This document shows, in pieces, positions 42,445 to 51,767 of a DNA stretch of 64,000 bases. Every line of letters starts with the position of its first letter. Position 1 is the first letter of the stretch. Below the pieces are notes generated by a model that was given only the letters and a program-made list of their open reading frames with translations, searched no databases and had not been told where the DNA came from. The translations under genes and the position numbers were made by a program. The stretch is from positions 1,178,001 through 1,242,000 of the forward strand of contig OZ255624.1 of NCBI GenBank assembly GCA_965276675.1, in the 5' to 3' direction. The stretch comes from G965276675 sp965276675 (lineage in GTDB: Bacteria; Acidobacteriota; Terriglobia; Terriglobales; Acidobacteriaceae).

Positions 42445-44874
42445 CTACTGCACGGTAAGAGTGTAGGCCGAGACGGTATGCACGCTGCCGGAAGTGGCGT
42501 TTACGTGGAAGGTATAGGTGCCAGCAGGAGTGCTGGTCGCAGCGCTGCTCTTAGCGGAAGAGCTGCTTCCTCCACATCCGATGGCAGTGACCCCGGCGAT
42601 GGCCAGTGTGCAGCCAATTACTATCCAAAGACGAGCATGACGCCGCCGCGTCGGCCAGAGCAGAAGGGCGCTAGAGAGGCCAAGGCCGCATGCGAGGGTC
42701 ATCTCTGTGCCAAAAGGTGATAGCGATAGACTACGTGCAGTGACTGTTGCAGAAGTGCTTACAGTTAGAGTGGTTGAACCCGCCGTTCCGCCAGAAACCG
42801 AAACCATAGCAGGGCTGAAGCTACAGGAGGCGTTTGCAGGGAGATCCGAGCAGGCAAGGGCTACCATGCCGGCGAAGCCGCTAGCGCCGGTGATGCTGAT
42901 CGGCGTGCTGGCGGACTCTCCTGACTTGACAGCAATCGTTGAGGTACTTCCGTTGCCCGGCCCTGGGTTAAATGCGGCGTTGACCGTTTGCCTGAGTGAT
43001 CCGGAAGACCCTTGATTGCTGGCATCTCCGGAGTAGGTAGCGGTGACGACCTGTGTCCCTGCCGTATTGAATGCCATCATGTATGTAGCCGTGCCGCCAC
43101 TCAGGGGCATGGTGGCCAGAGTGGAAGTGCCAGAGGTGAAGACGACATTGCCGGTAGGCGCGGACCCTCCCGAAACAGTCGTAGTGTAGACGACCTGCTG
43201 TCCCGCATAGCTCGGATTGGCGGAGGAGACGAGTGTCGTGCCGGTGGCAGAGGGTGTCACTGTCACGTTGACCGACGGCGAGATAGATGCGGCATACCCG
43301 CTGTCCCCGGAGTACTGCGCCGTAAGTGAGTGTGTACCTGCTGTCGATGGCATGTATGTAACTGACGCGGTTGCAAAGGTCTGTGGTGTAAAGACGGCCG
43401 GAGCCTTCCCCTGCAGATTAGCGAAGACGAGAGACGGAACTGCCTGGCCGGGCAGAGTGCTCAGACTGAGCGGATAAATGGTAAGAGAGCCATTCGCGCT
43501 GGCCGCTACCGGAAAGAAAGGGACACCAGAGGTGAAGGTGCCGTCGCCATTGCCAGTCTCAAATGCCCCGCTTCCGAGCGCAACATCGAGCTTTCCATCA
43601 AGATTGAAGTCGCCGACCACGATCGGTGCTCCGTTCCCACTTCCAGGGATGGCAGGAACGCCTGGCTCCAAGATTGTCGTGATGGCTGGGCTGAAGGTGC
43701 CGTCGTTGTTACCCGGTAGAAGGTCGATGGTCTGGTGCTGAAAATCTGGTTCGAAGTAACTAAGCGCGATATCCATCTTGCTATCGCCCGTGAAGTCACC
43801 GAAGCCGACCGCGTACGGGGCTAGGCTATAGGTCTGCAAGGCAACAGGCTTGAGAGCGCCAAAGCTGCCGTCGCCATTGTTCAGCAGGACCGAGAGCTTA
43901 ACTGCCGATTGCCCCCCGTTTACTATCGGTACTTCATTGCTTTGGACCAACATATCGAGCTTGCCATCGCTATTCGCGTCGAATAGGTCGATGCTGAAGA
44001 GGTTATAGGCATACACGAAGTTCGCTGGAAGGGAGAAGGGCTCCGCGATGGGAAAGGTCGCGACGGGAGTGAAAGAGGAGCTTCCGTCATTGCGAAAAAC
44101 CGTCGCCTGGAATTGAACCATCGCACTGCTGACGGCCGCGGCAGAGGGCGTATTTACAGCCAAGATGTCCGCCTTGCCATCTCCGTTCAGGTCCGCTGCA
44201 TAGGTGGTGGAGAAACCAGAGGCGAGAAAGGGTAATGCGGTGGGAGTTTGAAAGGTGCCATCGCCATTCCCATAGGCGGCGGCTACGCCATAGAGGAGAT
44301 CGAGTTTGCCGTCGCCGTTCACGTCCAGGAGCTGAGGATGGACGGCGATCACGACAGATAATGGATTCACCGGGACCGGGAAGTTCAGGCCCTGGCTCGT
44401 GTGTGCCGTGTATATCCCATTTGCATCAATGGTGAAGTTCTGCACCGTCAATACTGTGATGTTAGGCAGGGCGCCACTGGGTAGAGCTGTATAGAGAAGT
44501 ATGTCTCCCGATGCGCTGCTTCCGAGTACGCCAGGTAGCCTCCCCGCGAAAGATGCATCCGGGGTGCCGAAGGTCTGCTGAAAGGACGCACCCGAAAAGC
44601 CGCTGGACGGCGTGAGTGTGACCGCCCCGGGCTTCAGTGCCGTGGTCCCGTCAAAGAAGGTGACTGCTCCGGAAGGCCGATGCGTGATGACAGCTTGGCC
44701 TGAAGGCGTGGGCTGCACTGTCGCCGAAAGAGCGACGGGCACACCAATGGAGACCGTGCCGGGAGAGACCGCGACCGTAGTCGTAGCTGTCTGGTTCCCG
44801 GCTGTCGCTTGAGAGAAGCTAAGGAGCGGAGAGGTGAACAGCATCAGTGCAAACGAAAAAGCCGAACGGCGCAT
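42445..44874 (-). CDS. Secreted FG-GAP/VCBS and Ig-like repeat protein
   Basis: 809 aa from ATG 44874 (the frame is open further to 45804, but that part is antisense to another gene). Signal peptide 1-23 (FTSPLLSFSQA). An N-terminal Ig-like segment (TVAVSPGTVSIGVPVALSAT) is followed by five calcium-loop FG-GAP units (DVNGDGKLDLL, DLNGDGKADIL, DANSDGKLDML, DFTGDSKMDIAL, DFNLDGKLDVAL), then two Ig-like bacterial domains (YSGDSGYAASIS, YSGDASNQGSSG) and a C-terminal span plus IGCGGSSSSA. Probably exported, forming a beta-propeller with ligand-binding role. Very common in Acidobacteriota. Confidence 0.85.
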   Translation of the reverse strand: MRRSAFSFALMLFTSPLLSFSQATAGNQTATTTVAVSPGTVSIGVPVALSATVQPTPSGQAVITHRPSGAVTFFDGTTALKPGAVTLTPSSGFSGASFQQTFGTPDASFAGRLPGVLGSSASGDILLYTALPSGALPNITVLTVQNFTIDANGIYTAHTSQGLNFPVPVNPLSVVIAVHPQLLDVNGDGKLDLLYGVAAAYGNGDGTFQTPTALPFLASGFSTTYAADLNGDGKADILAVNTPSAAAVSSAMVQFQATVFRNDGSSSFTPVATFPIAEPFSLPANFVYAYNLFSIDLFDANSDGKLDMLVQSNEVPIVNGGQSAVKLSVLLNNGDGSFGALKPVALQTYSLAPYAVGFGDFTGDSKMDIALSYFEPDFQHQTIDLLPGNNDGTFSPAITTILEPGVPAIPGSGNGAPIVVGDFNLDGKLDVALGSGAFETGNGDGTFTSGVPFFPVAASANGSLTIYPLSLSTLPGQAVPSLVFANLQGKAPAVFTPQTFATASVTYMPSTAGTHSLTAQYSGDSGYAASISPSVNVTVTPSATGTTLVSSANPSYAGQQVVYTTTVSGGSAPTGNVVFTSGTSTLATMPLSGGTATYMMAFNTAGTQVVTATYSGDASNQGSSGSLRQTVNAAFNPGPGNGSTSTIAVKSGESASTPISITGASGFAGMVALACSDLPANASCSFSPAMVSVSGGTAGSTTLTVSTSATVTARSLSLSPFGTEMTLACGLGLSSALLLWPTRRRHARLWIVIGCTLAIAGVTAIGCGGSSSSAKSSAATSTPAGTYTFHVNATSGSVHTVSAYTLTVQ

Positions 44875-45009
44875 GGGTCCTCTGGCTGCAGGGATTGCGG
44901 GCTGGAATCTCTCCCCTGCAGTTGGTCTGGCAGCGAAAGTATAGCTTTCGCTCTCAACTCCACTCCTTAGAAGATCGCCTGCACCCATTACTTTTGGGTA
45001 GACTCGGGC

Positions 45010-46215
45010 ATGGCTACACGACCCTCCGCCATTCTTTGCATCAGCACCTTTGAAAAAGGGCAGGCCTTTCTCCGTGAGTGCGCCCGACTGGGCTGTGAAG
45101 TAACGCTGCTGACAGAAGACCGGCTGCGCGACGCGAACTGGCCGCACGAGATCCTCACGGGATTTCATACCATGCCGGGCGGCATGACGGCGCAGCAGGT
45201 GATCCACACGGTGGCATGGATGGCGCGCGCGCAGCACTTCGATGCGATCGTCGCTCTGGATGAGTTCGATATGGAGACGGTGGCGGCGCTCCGCGAGCAC
45301 ATGCGGCTGCCCGGGATGGGCGTGAGCGCGACGAGTCTGTTTCGCGACAAGCTGGCCATGCGCGTGGAAGCGGCACGGGCCGGTATCCCCGTCCCGGAGT
45401 TTACTGGAGTCTTCAATTACGACGACCTGCGCGCCTGGATGGAGGCCGTGCCGGCGCCCTGGGTGCTCAAGCCGCGAACTCAGGCATCGGCGGTGGGCAT
45501 CCGCAAGGCACACGCGGCCGAGGATGTGTGGCGGGCACTGGACGAGCTCGGGGACCGGGGAAGCCATTTCCTGCTGGAGCGCTTTGTTCCGGGGAAGGTC
45601 TTCCATGTGGACGGCATTGTGACCGACGGGGAGGTGCTGCTGGCCGCGGCCCATGAGTACGGGCATCCGCCGATGCAGCTGACACATGAGGGTGGCGTCT
45701 TTGCGACGCGGTTGCTCGATCGGGACTCGGTGATTGCGCAGGGACTGACGGCCATACATCTGGAGGTAGTGGAGGCGCTTGGGTTGGAACGTGGGGTAAC
45801 CCACACGGAGTATATTCAGGCGGCGGAGACGGGCGAGATCTATTTCCTGGAGGCGGCGGCACGCGTGGGCGGGGCGTATATTGCCGAGGTGATCGAGAGC
45901 AGCTTTGGCGTGAATCCGTGGGCCGAGTGGGCGCGGATGGAGGTGGCCGCGCTACGGGGTGAGCGCTACTTATTGCCGCCGTTGCGCAACGATTATGCAG
46001 GAAGCGTGCTGTGTCTGGCGCGGCAAGCAGAGCCGGATACGTCTGCATATGAGGACCCCGAGGTGGTCTTTCGTGTGCACAAGCATCACCACGCCGGGGT
46101 GATCGTGCGCTCAGAGGATCCTGCTCGGGTGAAGCAGCTACTGGAGGAGTATAGCCAGCGTTTTCTGCAGGACTTTTGCGCTGTGATGCCGGCGCCGGAT
46201 CGCCCAACTGCATAA
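45010..46215 (+). CDS. ATP-grasp domain protein
   Basis: 401 aa. The ATP-grasp fold shows SATSLFRDKLAMRVEAARAG, APWVLKPRTQASAVGIRKA, HFLLERFVPGKVFHVDGIV, GVTHTEYIQAAETGEIYFLE and AAARVGGAYIAEVIE (Mg/ATP-binding Glu residues). The N-terminal Rossmann-like part (AILCISTFEKGQAFLRECAR) fits carboxylate-amine ligases such as PurK or BacD relatives. It probably joins a carboxylate to an amine or thiol through an acyl phosphate; the substrate is unknown and no biosynthetic neighbours help. Monocistronic, followed by a strong hairpin. Confidence 0.82.
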   Translation: MATRPSAILCISTFEKGQAFLRECARLGCEVTLLTEDRLRDANWPHEILTGFHTMPGGMTAQQVIHTVAWMARAQHFDAIVALDEFDMETVAALREHMRLPGMGVSATSLFRDKLAMRVEAARAGIPVPEFTGVFNYDDLRAWMEAVPAPWVLKPRTQASAVGIRKAHAAEDVWRALDELGDRGSHFLLERFVPGKVFHVDGIVTDGEVLLAAAHEYGHPPMQLTHEGGVFATRLLDRDSVIAQGLTAIHLEVVEALGLERGVTHTEYIQAAETGEIYFLEAAARVGGAYIAEVIESSFGVNPWAEWARMEVAALRGERYLLPPLRNDYAGSVLCLARQAEPDTSAYEDPEVVFRVHKHHHAGVIVRSEDPARVKQLLEEYSQRFLQDFCAVMPAPDRPTA

Positions 46216-46244
46216 GACAGCTTGTAGCTGCTTAGACCGCAAGC

Positions 46245-46272
46245 CGCGCGCCGGAGATTCTTCCGGCGCGCG
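46245..46272. terminator. Hairpin between convergent genes
   Basis: A perfect 11-bp stem CGCGCGCCGGA/TCCGGCGCGCG with a 6-nt loop lies between the ATP-grasp and 98-aa genes that converge here. No long T run follows on either strand, so efficiency is uncertain, but position and strength suit a bidirectional terminator. Confidence 0.55.
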
Positions 46273-46302
46273 AATACTAACTTTACAGTGGACGCAACGC
46301 CG

Positions 46303-46599
46303 CTAGGCGGCGTTCGATTTATGCGATCGGCGCGCGACTGCTTCGCGTTCTGCGGCCGTGGCCGGCATCACCGCAACACCTACGTCGGAGATTAGGCTGG
46401 CCTGGGTTGCTCGCAGTTGCCGGAGTTCACGCCCGGAGAGCGGCGTCATTCTCTCGGTGGAGTAATAGATCTGTTTCCCGCAATCGAGGCAGACCTTGTA
46501 GGTCTCGGCTTCGATGGTGAAGGGACGAGTCAGCTTAGAATGCCGACACCCGAACAAGGCCTCATAGAAGAATCCAAATAAATTGCTAAATAAAGTCAT
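46303..46599 (-). CDS. 98-aa protein with zinc-ribbon-like Cys/His pattern
   Basis: A hydrophobic N-terminus (LFSNLFGFFYEALFG) leads to CRHSKLTRPF and, 16 residues later, VCLDCGKQIYYSTERM, giving C-x2-H...C-x2-C, a likely single zinc site. The C-terminus is polar and helical. AAAGGGGAG lies upstream of ATG 46599. Similar short 'CLDCGK' proteins recur in Acidobacteriota genomes as hypotheticals (recollection). The pairing suggests a small membrane-associated zinc-ribbon protein; role unknown. Confidence 0.6.
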   Translation of the reverse strand: MTLFSNLFGFFYEALFGCRHSKLTRPFTIEAETYKVCLDCGKQIYYSTERMTPLSGRELRQLRATQASLISDVGVAVMPATAAEREAVARRSHKSNAA

Positions 46600-46866
46600 G
46601 TCAGTGTGCTCCCCTTTCTGAGAGCTACTACCAGCACCTGGTTCCCTCGGCAGAAGAGGCCTAGTGCACCCTTATGATGTATATCGGCAAAAAATGTCGC
46701 TCCATGAGAAGAATTTATATCCTATTCGCGAAATTTCTGCCCGAGGCCTCCGTTGTGGACTCGATGGCCTTACAGTACCAGCACTTCCGTGGATCGCCAC
46801 GTTTTTTTGCTTCCGCGTACATTACCAGGGCATAGCGGAGTGGTTACGGAGCGATCGCGGGGAACG

Positions 46867-47886
46867 TTACGACTGGTCCTTGACAGAGATCACAATCTTG
46901 CCTAAGTGGGCTGCGTTGGCCATAAAATCGAAGGCCTTCCGCGCATCTTCGAAGTGAAAGACCCTGTCCACCACGGGCCGCAACCCCGTTTGCACGATCG
47001 CCCGGTTCATCTCCAGAAAGTGCTCGCGCGAGCCGACATATATGCCGATGACGTGCAAGAGGCGCATCAGAATAGGCCGGATCTCAAGGGATTGTTCCGC
47101 TCCGCTGAGAACGCCAATCTGGGCTACGACGCCGCCGACGCGCGCGGCACGCAACGACTGCTGGAGTGTGCCGGCGCCGCCGACCTCGACGACGAGGTCC
47201 ACGCCGCGCCCGCCAGTTTGCTTCGCGGACCACTTGGCCCAGTCCTCTGTGGTTCGGTAGTTCACCGCGGCATCCAGGCCCAGCTCCTTGGCCCGTTCCA
47301 GCTTCTCGTCGCTGGAGGAGGTGCCCAGGACGCGCGCGCCGAGCGCCTTAGCAAACTGCAGCGTAAAGATCGAGACGCCGCCCGTACCCTGGATCAGTAC
47401 GGTGTCCCCGGTCTTGACCTTTCCCGCGTGGATGACGGCATTCCAGGCGGTGACTCCGGCGCAGGGGAGGGTCGCGGCTTCAGTAAAGGACAGGTGCTCG
47501 GGGATGGGGACGACGCCTTCTTCGCGCAGCACCTGGTATTCGGCGAGCGTGCCGTCGATATCGCCGCCGAGCGCGCCCTTCTGTTTGGCCGGGGTGGGCT
47601 CGCCATCGATCCAGTTCTGCATGAAGATGCCGGCCACGCGGTCTCCTACCCTTACAGTAGTCACACCTGAGCCCAGGGCGGTGACGACCCCGGCCCCATC
47701 GGAGCAGGGAATGCGATTGGGCTGGAGCTTGGGGTTGTAGCCACCTTTCACCGTCATGAGGTCGCGGTAGTTGAGCGAGACAGAGTGAATCTGCACCAGA
47801 ACTTCGCCAGAACCCGGCTCTGGAGTGGGAATCTCATCCAGGGAGAGCTTATCGATGCCGAATGCGGGGATGCGCCATGCTTTCAT
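46867..47886 (-). CDS. Zinc-independent MDR alcohol dehydrogenase/quinone reductase-like
   Basis: 339 aa medium-chain dehydrogenase. GroES-like N-terminus (EVLVQIHSVSLNYRDLMTVK, IPCSDGAGVVTALGSG) and Rossmann domain with DTVLIQGTGGVSIFTLQFAK and VDLVVEVGGAGTLQQSLRAA. The usual catalytic Cys of zinc MDRs is replaced (SLNYRDLM), and no structural-zinc four-cysteine lobe is present, so it belongs to the zinc-free group (quinone oxidoreductase or crotonyl/enoyl reductase-like). NADPH-dependent reduction of an alkene or quinone is likely. Confidence 0.82.
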   Translation of the reverse strand: MKAWRIPAFGIDKLSLDEIPTPEPGSGEVLVQIHSVSLNYRDLMTVKGGYNPKLQPNRIPCSDGAGVVTALGSGVTTVRVGDRVAGIFMQNWIDGEPTPAKQKGALGGDIDGTLAEYQVLREEGVVPIPEHLSFTEAATLPCAGVTAWNAVIHAGKVKTGDTVLIQGTGGVSIFTLQFAKALGARVLGTSSSDEKLERAKELGLDAAVNYRTTEDWAKWSAKQTGGRGVDLVVEVGGAGTLQQSLRAARVGGVVAQIGVLSGAEQSLEIRPILMRLLHVIGIYVGSREHFLEMNRAIVQTGLRPVVDRVFHFEDARKAFDFMANAAHLGKIVISVKDQS

Positions 47887-48029
47887 AGTGATCTCTGACT
47901 CCTGCTGGTTAGAAGGCGATCGCGAGCGAAACGATTCCAGCTTGCAGTTCCCAGGGTAAAGATTGAGGCGTCAGTTAAAGATTAAGTCATCGAGGTCAAG
48001 ATCCGGATGCACTCGCGTACCATGGAGGT

Positions 48030-48278
48030 ATGGCGCGTGGATGGGAAAGCAAATCGGTGGAAGATCAGGTTGCAGAGAATGAACTGCTGCAATCCGGAGC
48101 CAAGAAGAAGCGGATCGATGGAGCGCGGGAGCGGAACCTGCAAGAGTTAGAGTTGCAGCGGGAGTGCATCCTTTCCCAGCGAACCTCCAGCCCACATCGG
48201 CGTGCAGCGCTGGAGGCAGCGCTGCAGGAGATAGAAGGTCGGGTCACTGCTTTGTCCTCGGACGCAGTTACCGCTTAA
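48030..48278 (+). CDS. 82-aa coiled-coil protein
   Basis: Starts MARGWESKSVEDQVAENELL and is almost entirely charged helix, with Glu/Arg/Lys-rich sequence and heptad-like spacing (NLQELELQRECILSQRTSSP). The MARGWESKSVE start is one I associate with conserved small acidobacterial hypotheticals. GGAGG overlaps very close to ATG 48030 (1-nt spacing), so initiation may be weak. Divergent from the dehydrogenase and convergent with the SDR gene. Function unknown. Confidence 0.6.
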   Translation: MARGWESKSVEDQVAENELLQSGAKKKRIDGARERNLQELELQRECILSQRTSSPHRRAALEAALQEIEGRVTALSSDAVTA

Positions 48279-48298
48279 TTCAAGGGCTTTGTTGTTGG

Positions 48299-49084
48299 TC
48301 AAGACGGCTTACGATGGATCAGCAATGAGTTAGCCTGGGCTACTGGCGTGATCAGAACACCTGAGATATTGACGTGCGCCGGGCGGCTGACTGCCCAAAC
48401 GATGGCGTCGGCAATATCCTCGGGACGGAGAGGCGTAATGTCTTTATAGACATTCGCTGCCTTGTTCTTGTCGCCGCGAAAGCGCACCTCGCTGAACTCG
48501 GTCTCGACCATGCCCGGGTCGATCGTCGTGACGCGTACTGGCGTGCCTAGCAGGTCGTCCCGCAGCCCTTCGGTGATGGCACGCTCGGCTGCCTTGGTCG
48601 CGCAATAGACGGCGCCATTAGGATAGGTCAGGTGGCCGGCGGTTGAGCCAATGTTGACCACGTGGCCGGAGCTACGCTCCATCATGCCCGGTACGATCGC
48701 GCGGGAGACGTAGAGCAAGCCCTTGACGTTAGTGTCGATCATCTCCTCCCAGTCCTGGATCTTGCCCTCGTAGAGCTTGTCGAGACCGCGGCTTAGTCCC
48801 GCGTTATTAATCAGGACATCAATACTCTTCCATTCCGTCGGCAGCCCGGCCAGGGTCGCCTCGACCTCGTCTGATTTGGATACATCTAGCGCGAAGGTGT
48901 GAATCCTCGCCGCCCCCGCCTCCCCGAGCCGCTGCCTCTCTGCCTCGAGCCGGTCGGTGCGGCGGGCCGCCAGGAGCAACCGGGCGCCCTCGGCAGCGAA
49001 AGCCTCGGCTGTGGCTTTGCCAATGCCGGAGCTGGCGCCAGTGATGAAGACAGTTTTACCTGACAGGTCAATACGAGCGGGCAT
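48299..49084 (-). CDS. SDR family NAD(P)-dependent oxidoreductase
   Basis: 261 aa classical short-chain dehydrogenase: cofactor loop TGASSGIGKATAEAFAAEGA with RR of NADP-type AARRTDRL, NNAGLSRGLDKLYEG, catalytic Ser in NIGSTAGHL and YxxxK as YCATKAA, then TIDPGMVETEFSEVRFRGD. The latter form matches YdfG-like serine/3-hydroxy acid dehydrogenases. The start is 7 bp after the stop of the upstream 3-hydroxyisobutyrate-dehydrogenase-like gene, so the two are probably co-transcribed and could act on related beta-hydroxy acids. Confidence 0.88.
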   Translation of the reverse strand: MPARIDLSGKTVFITGASSGIGKATAEAFAAEGARLLLAARRTDRLEAERQRLGEAGAARIHTFALDVSKSDEVEATLAGLPTEWKSIDVLINNAGLSRGLDKLYEGKIQDWEEMIDTNVKGLLYVSRAIVPGMMERSSGHVVNIGSTAGHLTYPNGAVYCATKAAERAITEGLRDDLLGTPVRVTTIDPGMVETEFSEVRFRGDKNKAANVYKDITPLRPEDIADAIVWAVSRPAHVNISGVLITPVAQANSLLIHRKPS

Positions 49085-49091
49085 TGTGTGG

Positions 49092-50030
49092 TTACCTTTC
49101 TAAGCTGCTGTTTACTTCAGCGGTGTTGTCCATCTCGGCGATGCGGTACTGGCCTACAGCCCAATCGTCATCGGCAAAGCCCGCTGCCTCCGCCCGGCGG
49201 AGCACTCCGGCAAAGTAGTCCGCGAGTGGCAGGCGGGTACTGCTCTTAGTAGCGGCCTCACGCAGCAATCCCGTATCCTTCGCGCCGAGAGTAACAGTCG
49301 CGCCTGGGTGCTCGGGCGGATGGAGCATGGTGTTGCCGTAGTTCTCGTAGAGTTTGGACTGGAAGAGCGCGTCGTTTACAGTCTGGTGAAACAGTCCGGG
49401 CTCGATCCCCTGAGAACGGGCGTAGACAAAGGCCTCCGCCATTGTCTGGATCATGGCGGTGATCATGAAGTTGCCGCCCAGTTTGAGTGCGTGAGCCTGC
49501 CAAGGCTCTGCCGAGACTACTGTGAGGCCTCGGCTGATTGATTTCAGGATCGGCTTGAGCTTCGTCATCGGACCATCAGCACCAGCAGCCACGATCCAAA
49601 GCTTACCTTGTTCGGCAATGTTGGGCCTGCCGAAGACCGGAGACCCGACAAAGTGCTGCCCGCGTTCGCTATGCGAGTTGGCCAGACGACGCGCCAGACG
49701 CACGCTGATTGTGCTGAGACTTGCGTGAATCGCTCCGGGCTGCATGGCAGTGAGGATGCCCGGCGTGGAATTGCCTTCGTGCCCCTCTCCCTGCCTCTCT
49801 CCATAGATCACGGCTTCGATCGCTGCGTCATCGGTCAACATGGTGAAGACGACCTCTGCTTTGACTACGGCCTCGGCGGGAGAGCTGGCGGCTCTTAGAC
49901 CGGCCTTGACCAACGGCCCAGTTTTGTCGTGCGACCGATTCCAGACGGTTACCTCATGCCCGCGGTCGTGGAGCAATCGCGCAACAGCAGCCCCCATCTT
50001 GCCTAATCCGAGAAAAGCGATTCTTGACAT
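49092..50030 (-). CDS. 3-hydroxyisobutyrate dehydrogenase-like NAD(P)-binding protein
   Basis: 312 aa from ATG 50030, which has GGTGAG just upstream; ATG 50042 would add four residues. NAD(P)-binding N-terminus RIAFLGLGKMGAAVARLLHD, VWNRSHDKTGPLVKAG, then AIHASLSTISVRLARRLA, FVGSPVFGRPNIAEQGKLWI and the helical domain with KLGGNFMITAMIQTMAEAFV (catalytic Lys in KLGGN). The SPVFGRP form is typical of the GLYR/imine-reductase-like branch of beta-hydroxyacid dehydrogenases. Substrate uncertain. A terminator of the ompA-like gene lies just upstream. Confidence 0.85.
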   Translation of the reverse strand: MSRIAFLGLGKMGAAVARLLHDRGHEVTVWNRSHDKTGPLVKAGLRAASSPAEAVVKAEVVFTMLTDDAAIEAVIYGERQGEGHEGNSTPGILTAMQPGAIHASLSTISVRLARRLANSHSERGQHFVGSPVFGRPNIAEQGKLWIVAAGADGPMTKLKPILKSISRGLTVVSAEPWQAHALKLGGNFMITAMIQTMAEAFVYARSQGIEPGLFHQTVNDALFQSKLYENYGNTMLHPPEHPGATVTLGAKDTGLLREAATKSSTRLPLADYFAGVLRRAEAAGFADDDWAVGQYRIAEMDNTAEVNSSLER

Positions 50031-50045
50031 TCGGCTCACCATCCA

Positions 50046-50075
50046 GAGAGAAAGGGCTGCCTGGCAAGCAGCCCT
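50046..50075 (-). terminator. Rho-independent terminator after the OmpA-family gene
   Basis: Stem AGGGCTGC/GCAGCCCT (50053-50060 with 50068-50075), loop of 7 nt, followed on the minus strand by TTTCTCTCT. It lies 43 bp after the OmpA-family stop codon and directly before the dehydrogenase start. Confidence 0.75.
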
Positions 50076-50117
50076 CCTTTACACCGCATTAGATGCAGAC
50101 ACCGATTTAGATGCAGA

Positions 50118-51767
50118 TTATCGCTGCGGCTGTTCCCCCGGCGGGTTGCTGACGCCGGTGTTGTTGGGCCGCTGCATTGGCTGCTGCCGAGGCTGTTCTT
50201 GAGGCTGATTCTGGGGAGGAGGTGTAGTCTGCGCGCCGCCAGTTCCGGGGCCGCTCTGCTGACCGATGCCGATTGCCTGACCTGAGACGACCAGCTCCAC
50301 GCGGCGGTTCTTGGCGCGACCGTCGGCGGTGGAGTTGTCCGCAACCGGATCTGCCAGTCCGTAGCCTACGGCGCTAACGTTACTCTCCTGCACGCCTTGT
50401 GAGACCAGAAAGTCGCGCACCGCGCCCGCCCGCTGCTCGGAGAGCTTCTGGTTGTAATCAGCTTTGCCCACGTTGTCGGTGTAGCCCTCCACCTGGATCT
50501 TCAGATTCGGATACGCGAGCAGGATGCCCGACACGCGGGCGAGCTTGATCTGCGTATCCGATTTGAGCGTGTATTTTCCTGTGTCGAAGAGCACGTCTGA
50601 CAGGTTCACGATCAGGCCGCGCGCGGTCTCCTCCGTCTGCAGAACGCTGTTGAGTTGGTCGCGTAGCTTCTCGCGCATCTGCTCGGTCTGTTGGCCGGCC
50701 TGCTGTGCGCTACGTTCTGCAGTTGCCTGTGCCTGTGCCGCCTGGGCGGCCTGTGCCTGGGCTCGTGCCGCTTGCAGCTGAGCCTGCAATGCCTGATTTT
50801 GCGCTTGCGCCTGCTGTGCCTGAGCCTGCTGCGCCGCAAGCATAGCTGCGGAGGTGGCTGCCTGCTGAGCCTGCTTCTGATTGGCCCTTTCCTCTTCTTG
50901 CCGCTTGCGGATCGTCAGGATGCGCGCATCTTCAGCCGACTGTACGGCGGCCCGGGCGTAGGTGATCTCCTGCTTGCGGTCTTTCTTTTTGGCGTCGAGG
51001 TCCTGTGCGTTGGAGAGTTGCTGCTGAGCGCGGCTGAAGACCTCTGGCGCATAGGTAGCGGCGCCGGTGGCCTGTGCAATCTGCACAGCATTGATCGCTT
51101 CATAGAGATCCAGCGGCGAGCGGTCGTTGCGGGTGATGGGGTTCAGCACTGGGTGCTGGCCGGCGGTCTGCTGCAGGTAAGCGCCGCGGGGAAGCAGCGA
51201 GGTGTGAGCGTTGATCGGCGTGATGATGCCGGCTGTTCTGTCCGGCAGGACGTAGTTCTGGAGCACCACCAGGTCGCTGGGCATGGTCACGGCAAAGTAG
51301 GGCTCGGCGGTGACGATCAGGCCGAAGGCCTGCAGCGAAGTGGTGACTTTGATGCTGGCCTTGGTGCCGTCGGGCAGAACCTCGCCGAGGTTGATGGGTC
51401 GTCCCTCCGGGCTGATCGCCCAGAGAACGTAAGTGAGATATTCCGCGCCGAAGCTGTTCGCGGGCGGCAGTTTTTCCAGGCGCGCATCGATGGTGCTGTT
51501 GCCCTTCCCGCTGTCCACTTGGGCCGAGCCTTTGGCCTGCGGAAGGAGGCTAGTGCCCTGAAAGCCAATCCTGGTACTGCCGCTGCGGTTGAAGTAGTTG
51601 ATGGCCGGGATATCCCGGCCGACGACCTCGATCCGGTAAAGAGGAACCCCGTTTCGGCCCTCAACGGGCTGGGGCGGGGTAGAAGCGGTGGGGTTGGGCT
51701 CTTGCGCAAAGGAAAAGGCTGTAGCGGAGCAGGCTAAAACAAGGATGGGGAGGACGCGTTTGATCAC
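50118..51767 (-). CDS. OmpA-family outer-membrane protein with DUF4398
   Basis: I choose GTG 51767 (VIKRVLPILVLACSATAFSF, signal peptide to AFSFAQ) with AGGAG 11 nt upstream, giving 549 aa; the frame is open to 51854. After a beta-rich N-terminal domain comes DUF4398 (LDLYEAINAVQIAQATGAAT, then FSRAQQQLSNAQDLDAKKKD), a long Ala/Gln coiled coil, and the OmpA C-terminal domain: LFDTGKYTLKSDTQIKL, VEGYTDNVGKADYNQKLSEQ, RAGAVRDFLVSQG and NRRVEL, which binds peptidoglycan. A Pro/Gln-rich tail ends it. Likely links the outer membrane or a lipoprotein complex to the cell wall. Confidence 0.85.
   Translation of the reverse strand: MIKRVLPILVLACSATAFSFAQEPNPTASTPPQPVEGRNGVPLYRIEVVGRDIPAINYFNRSGSTRIGFQGTSLLPQAKGSAQVDSGKGNSTIDARLEKLPPANSFGAEYLTYVLWAISPEGRPINLGEVLPDGTKASIKVTTSLQAFGLIVTAEPYFAVTMPSDLVVLQNYVLPDRTAGIITPINAHTSLLPRGAYLQQTAGQHPVLNPITRNDRSPLDLYEAINAVQIAQATGAATYAPEVFSRAQQQLSNAQDLDAKKKDRKQEITYARAAVQSAEDARILTIRKRQEEERANQKQAQQAATSAAMLAAQQAQAQQAQAQNQALQAQLQAARAQAQAAQAAQAQATAERSAQQAGQQTEQMREKLRDQLNSVLQTEETARGLIVNLSDVLFDTGKYTLKSDTQIKLARVSGILLAYPNLKIQVEGYTDNVGKADYNQKLSEQRAGAVRDFLVSQGVQESNVSAVGYGLADPVADNSTADGRAKNRRVELVVSGQAIGIGQQSGPGTGGAQTTPPPQNQPQEQPRQQPMQRPNNTGVSNPPGEQPQR

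Noticed and set aside
44875..45804. Upstream continuation of the FG-GAP protein frame on the minus strand (to a total of 1119 aa)
   Set aside because: It is antisense to the ATP-grasp gene, and the signal peptide at ATG 44874 marks the true start.
46600..46866. ORFs in the gap between the 98-aa gene and the dehydrogenase
   Set aside because: The only long frame overlaps the dehydrogenase 3' end antisense and lacks a start signal.
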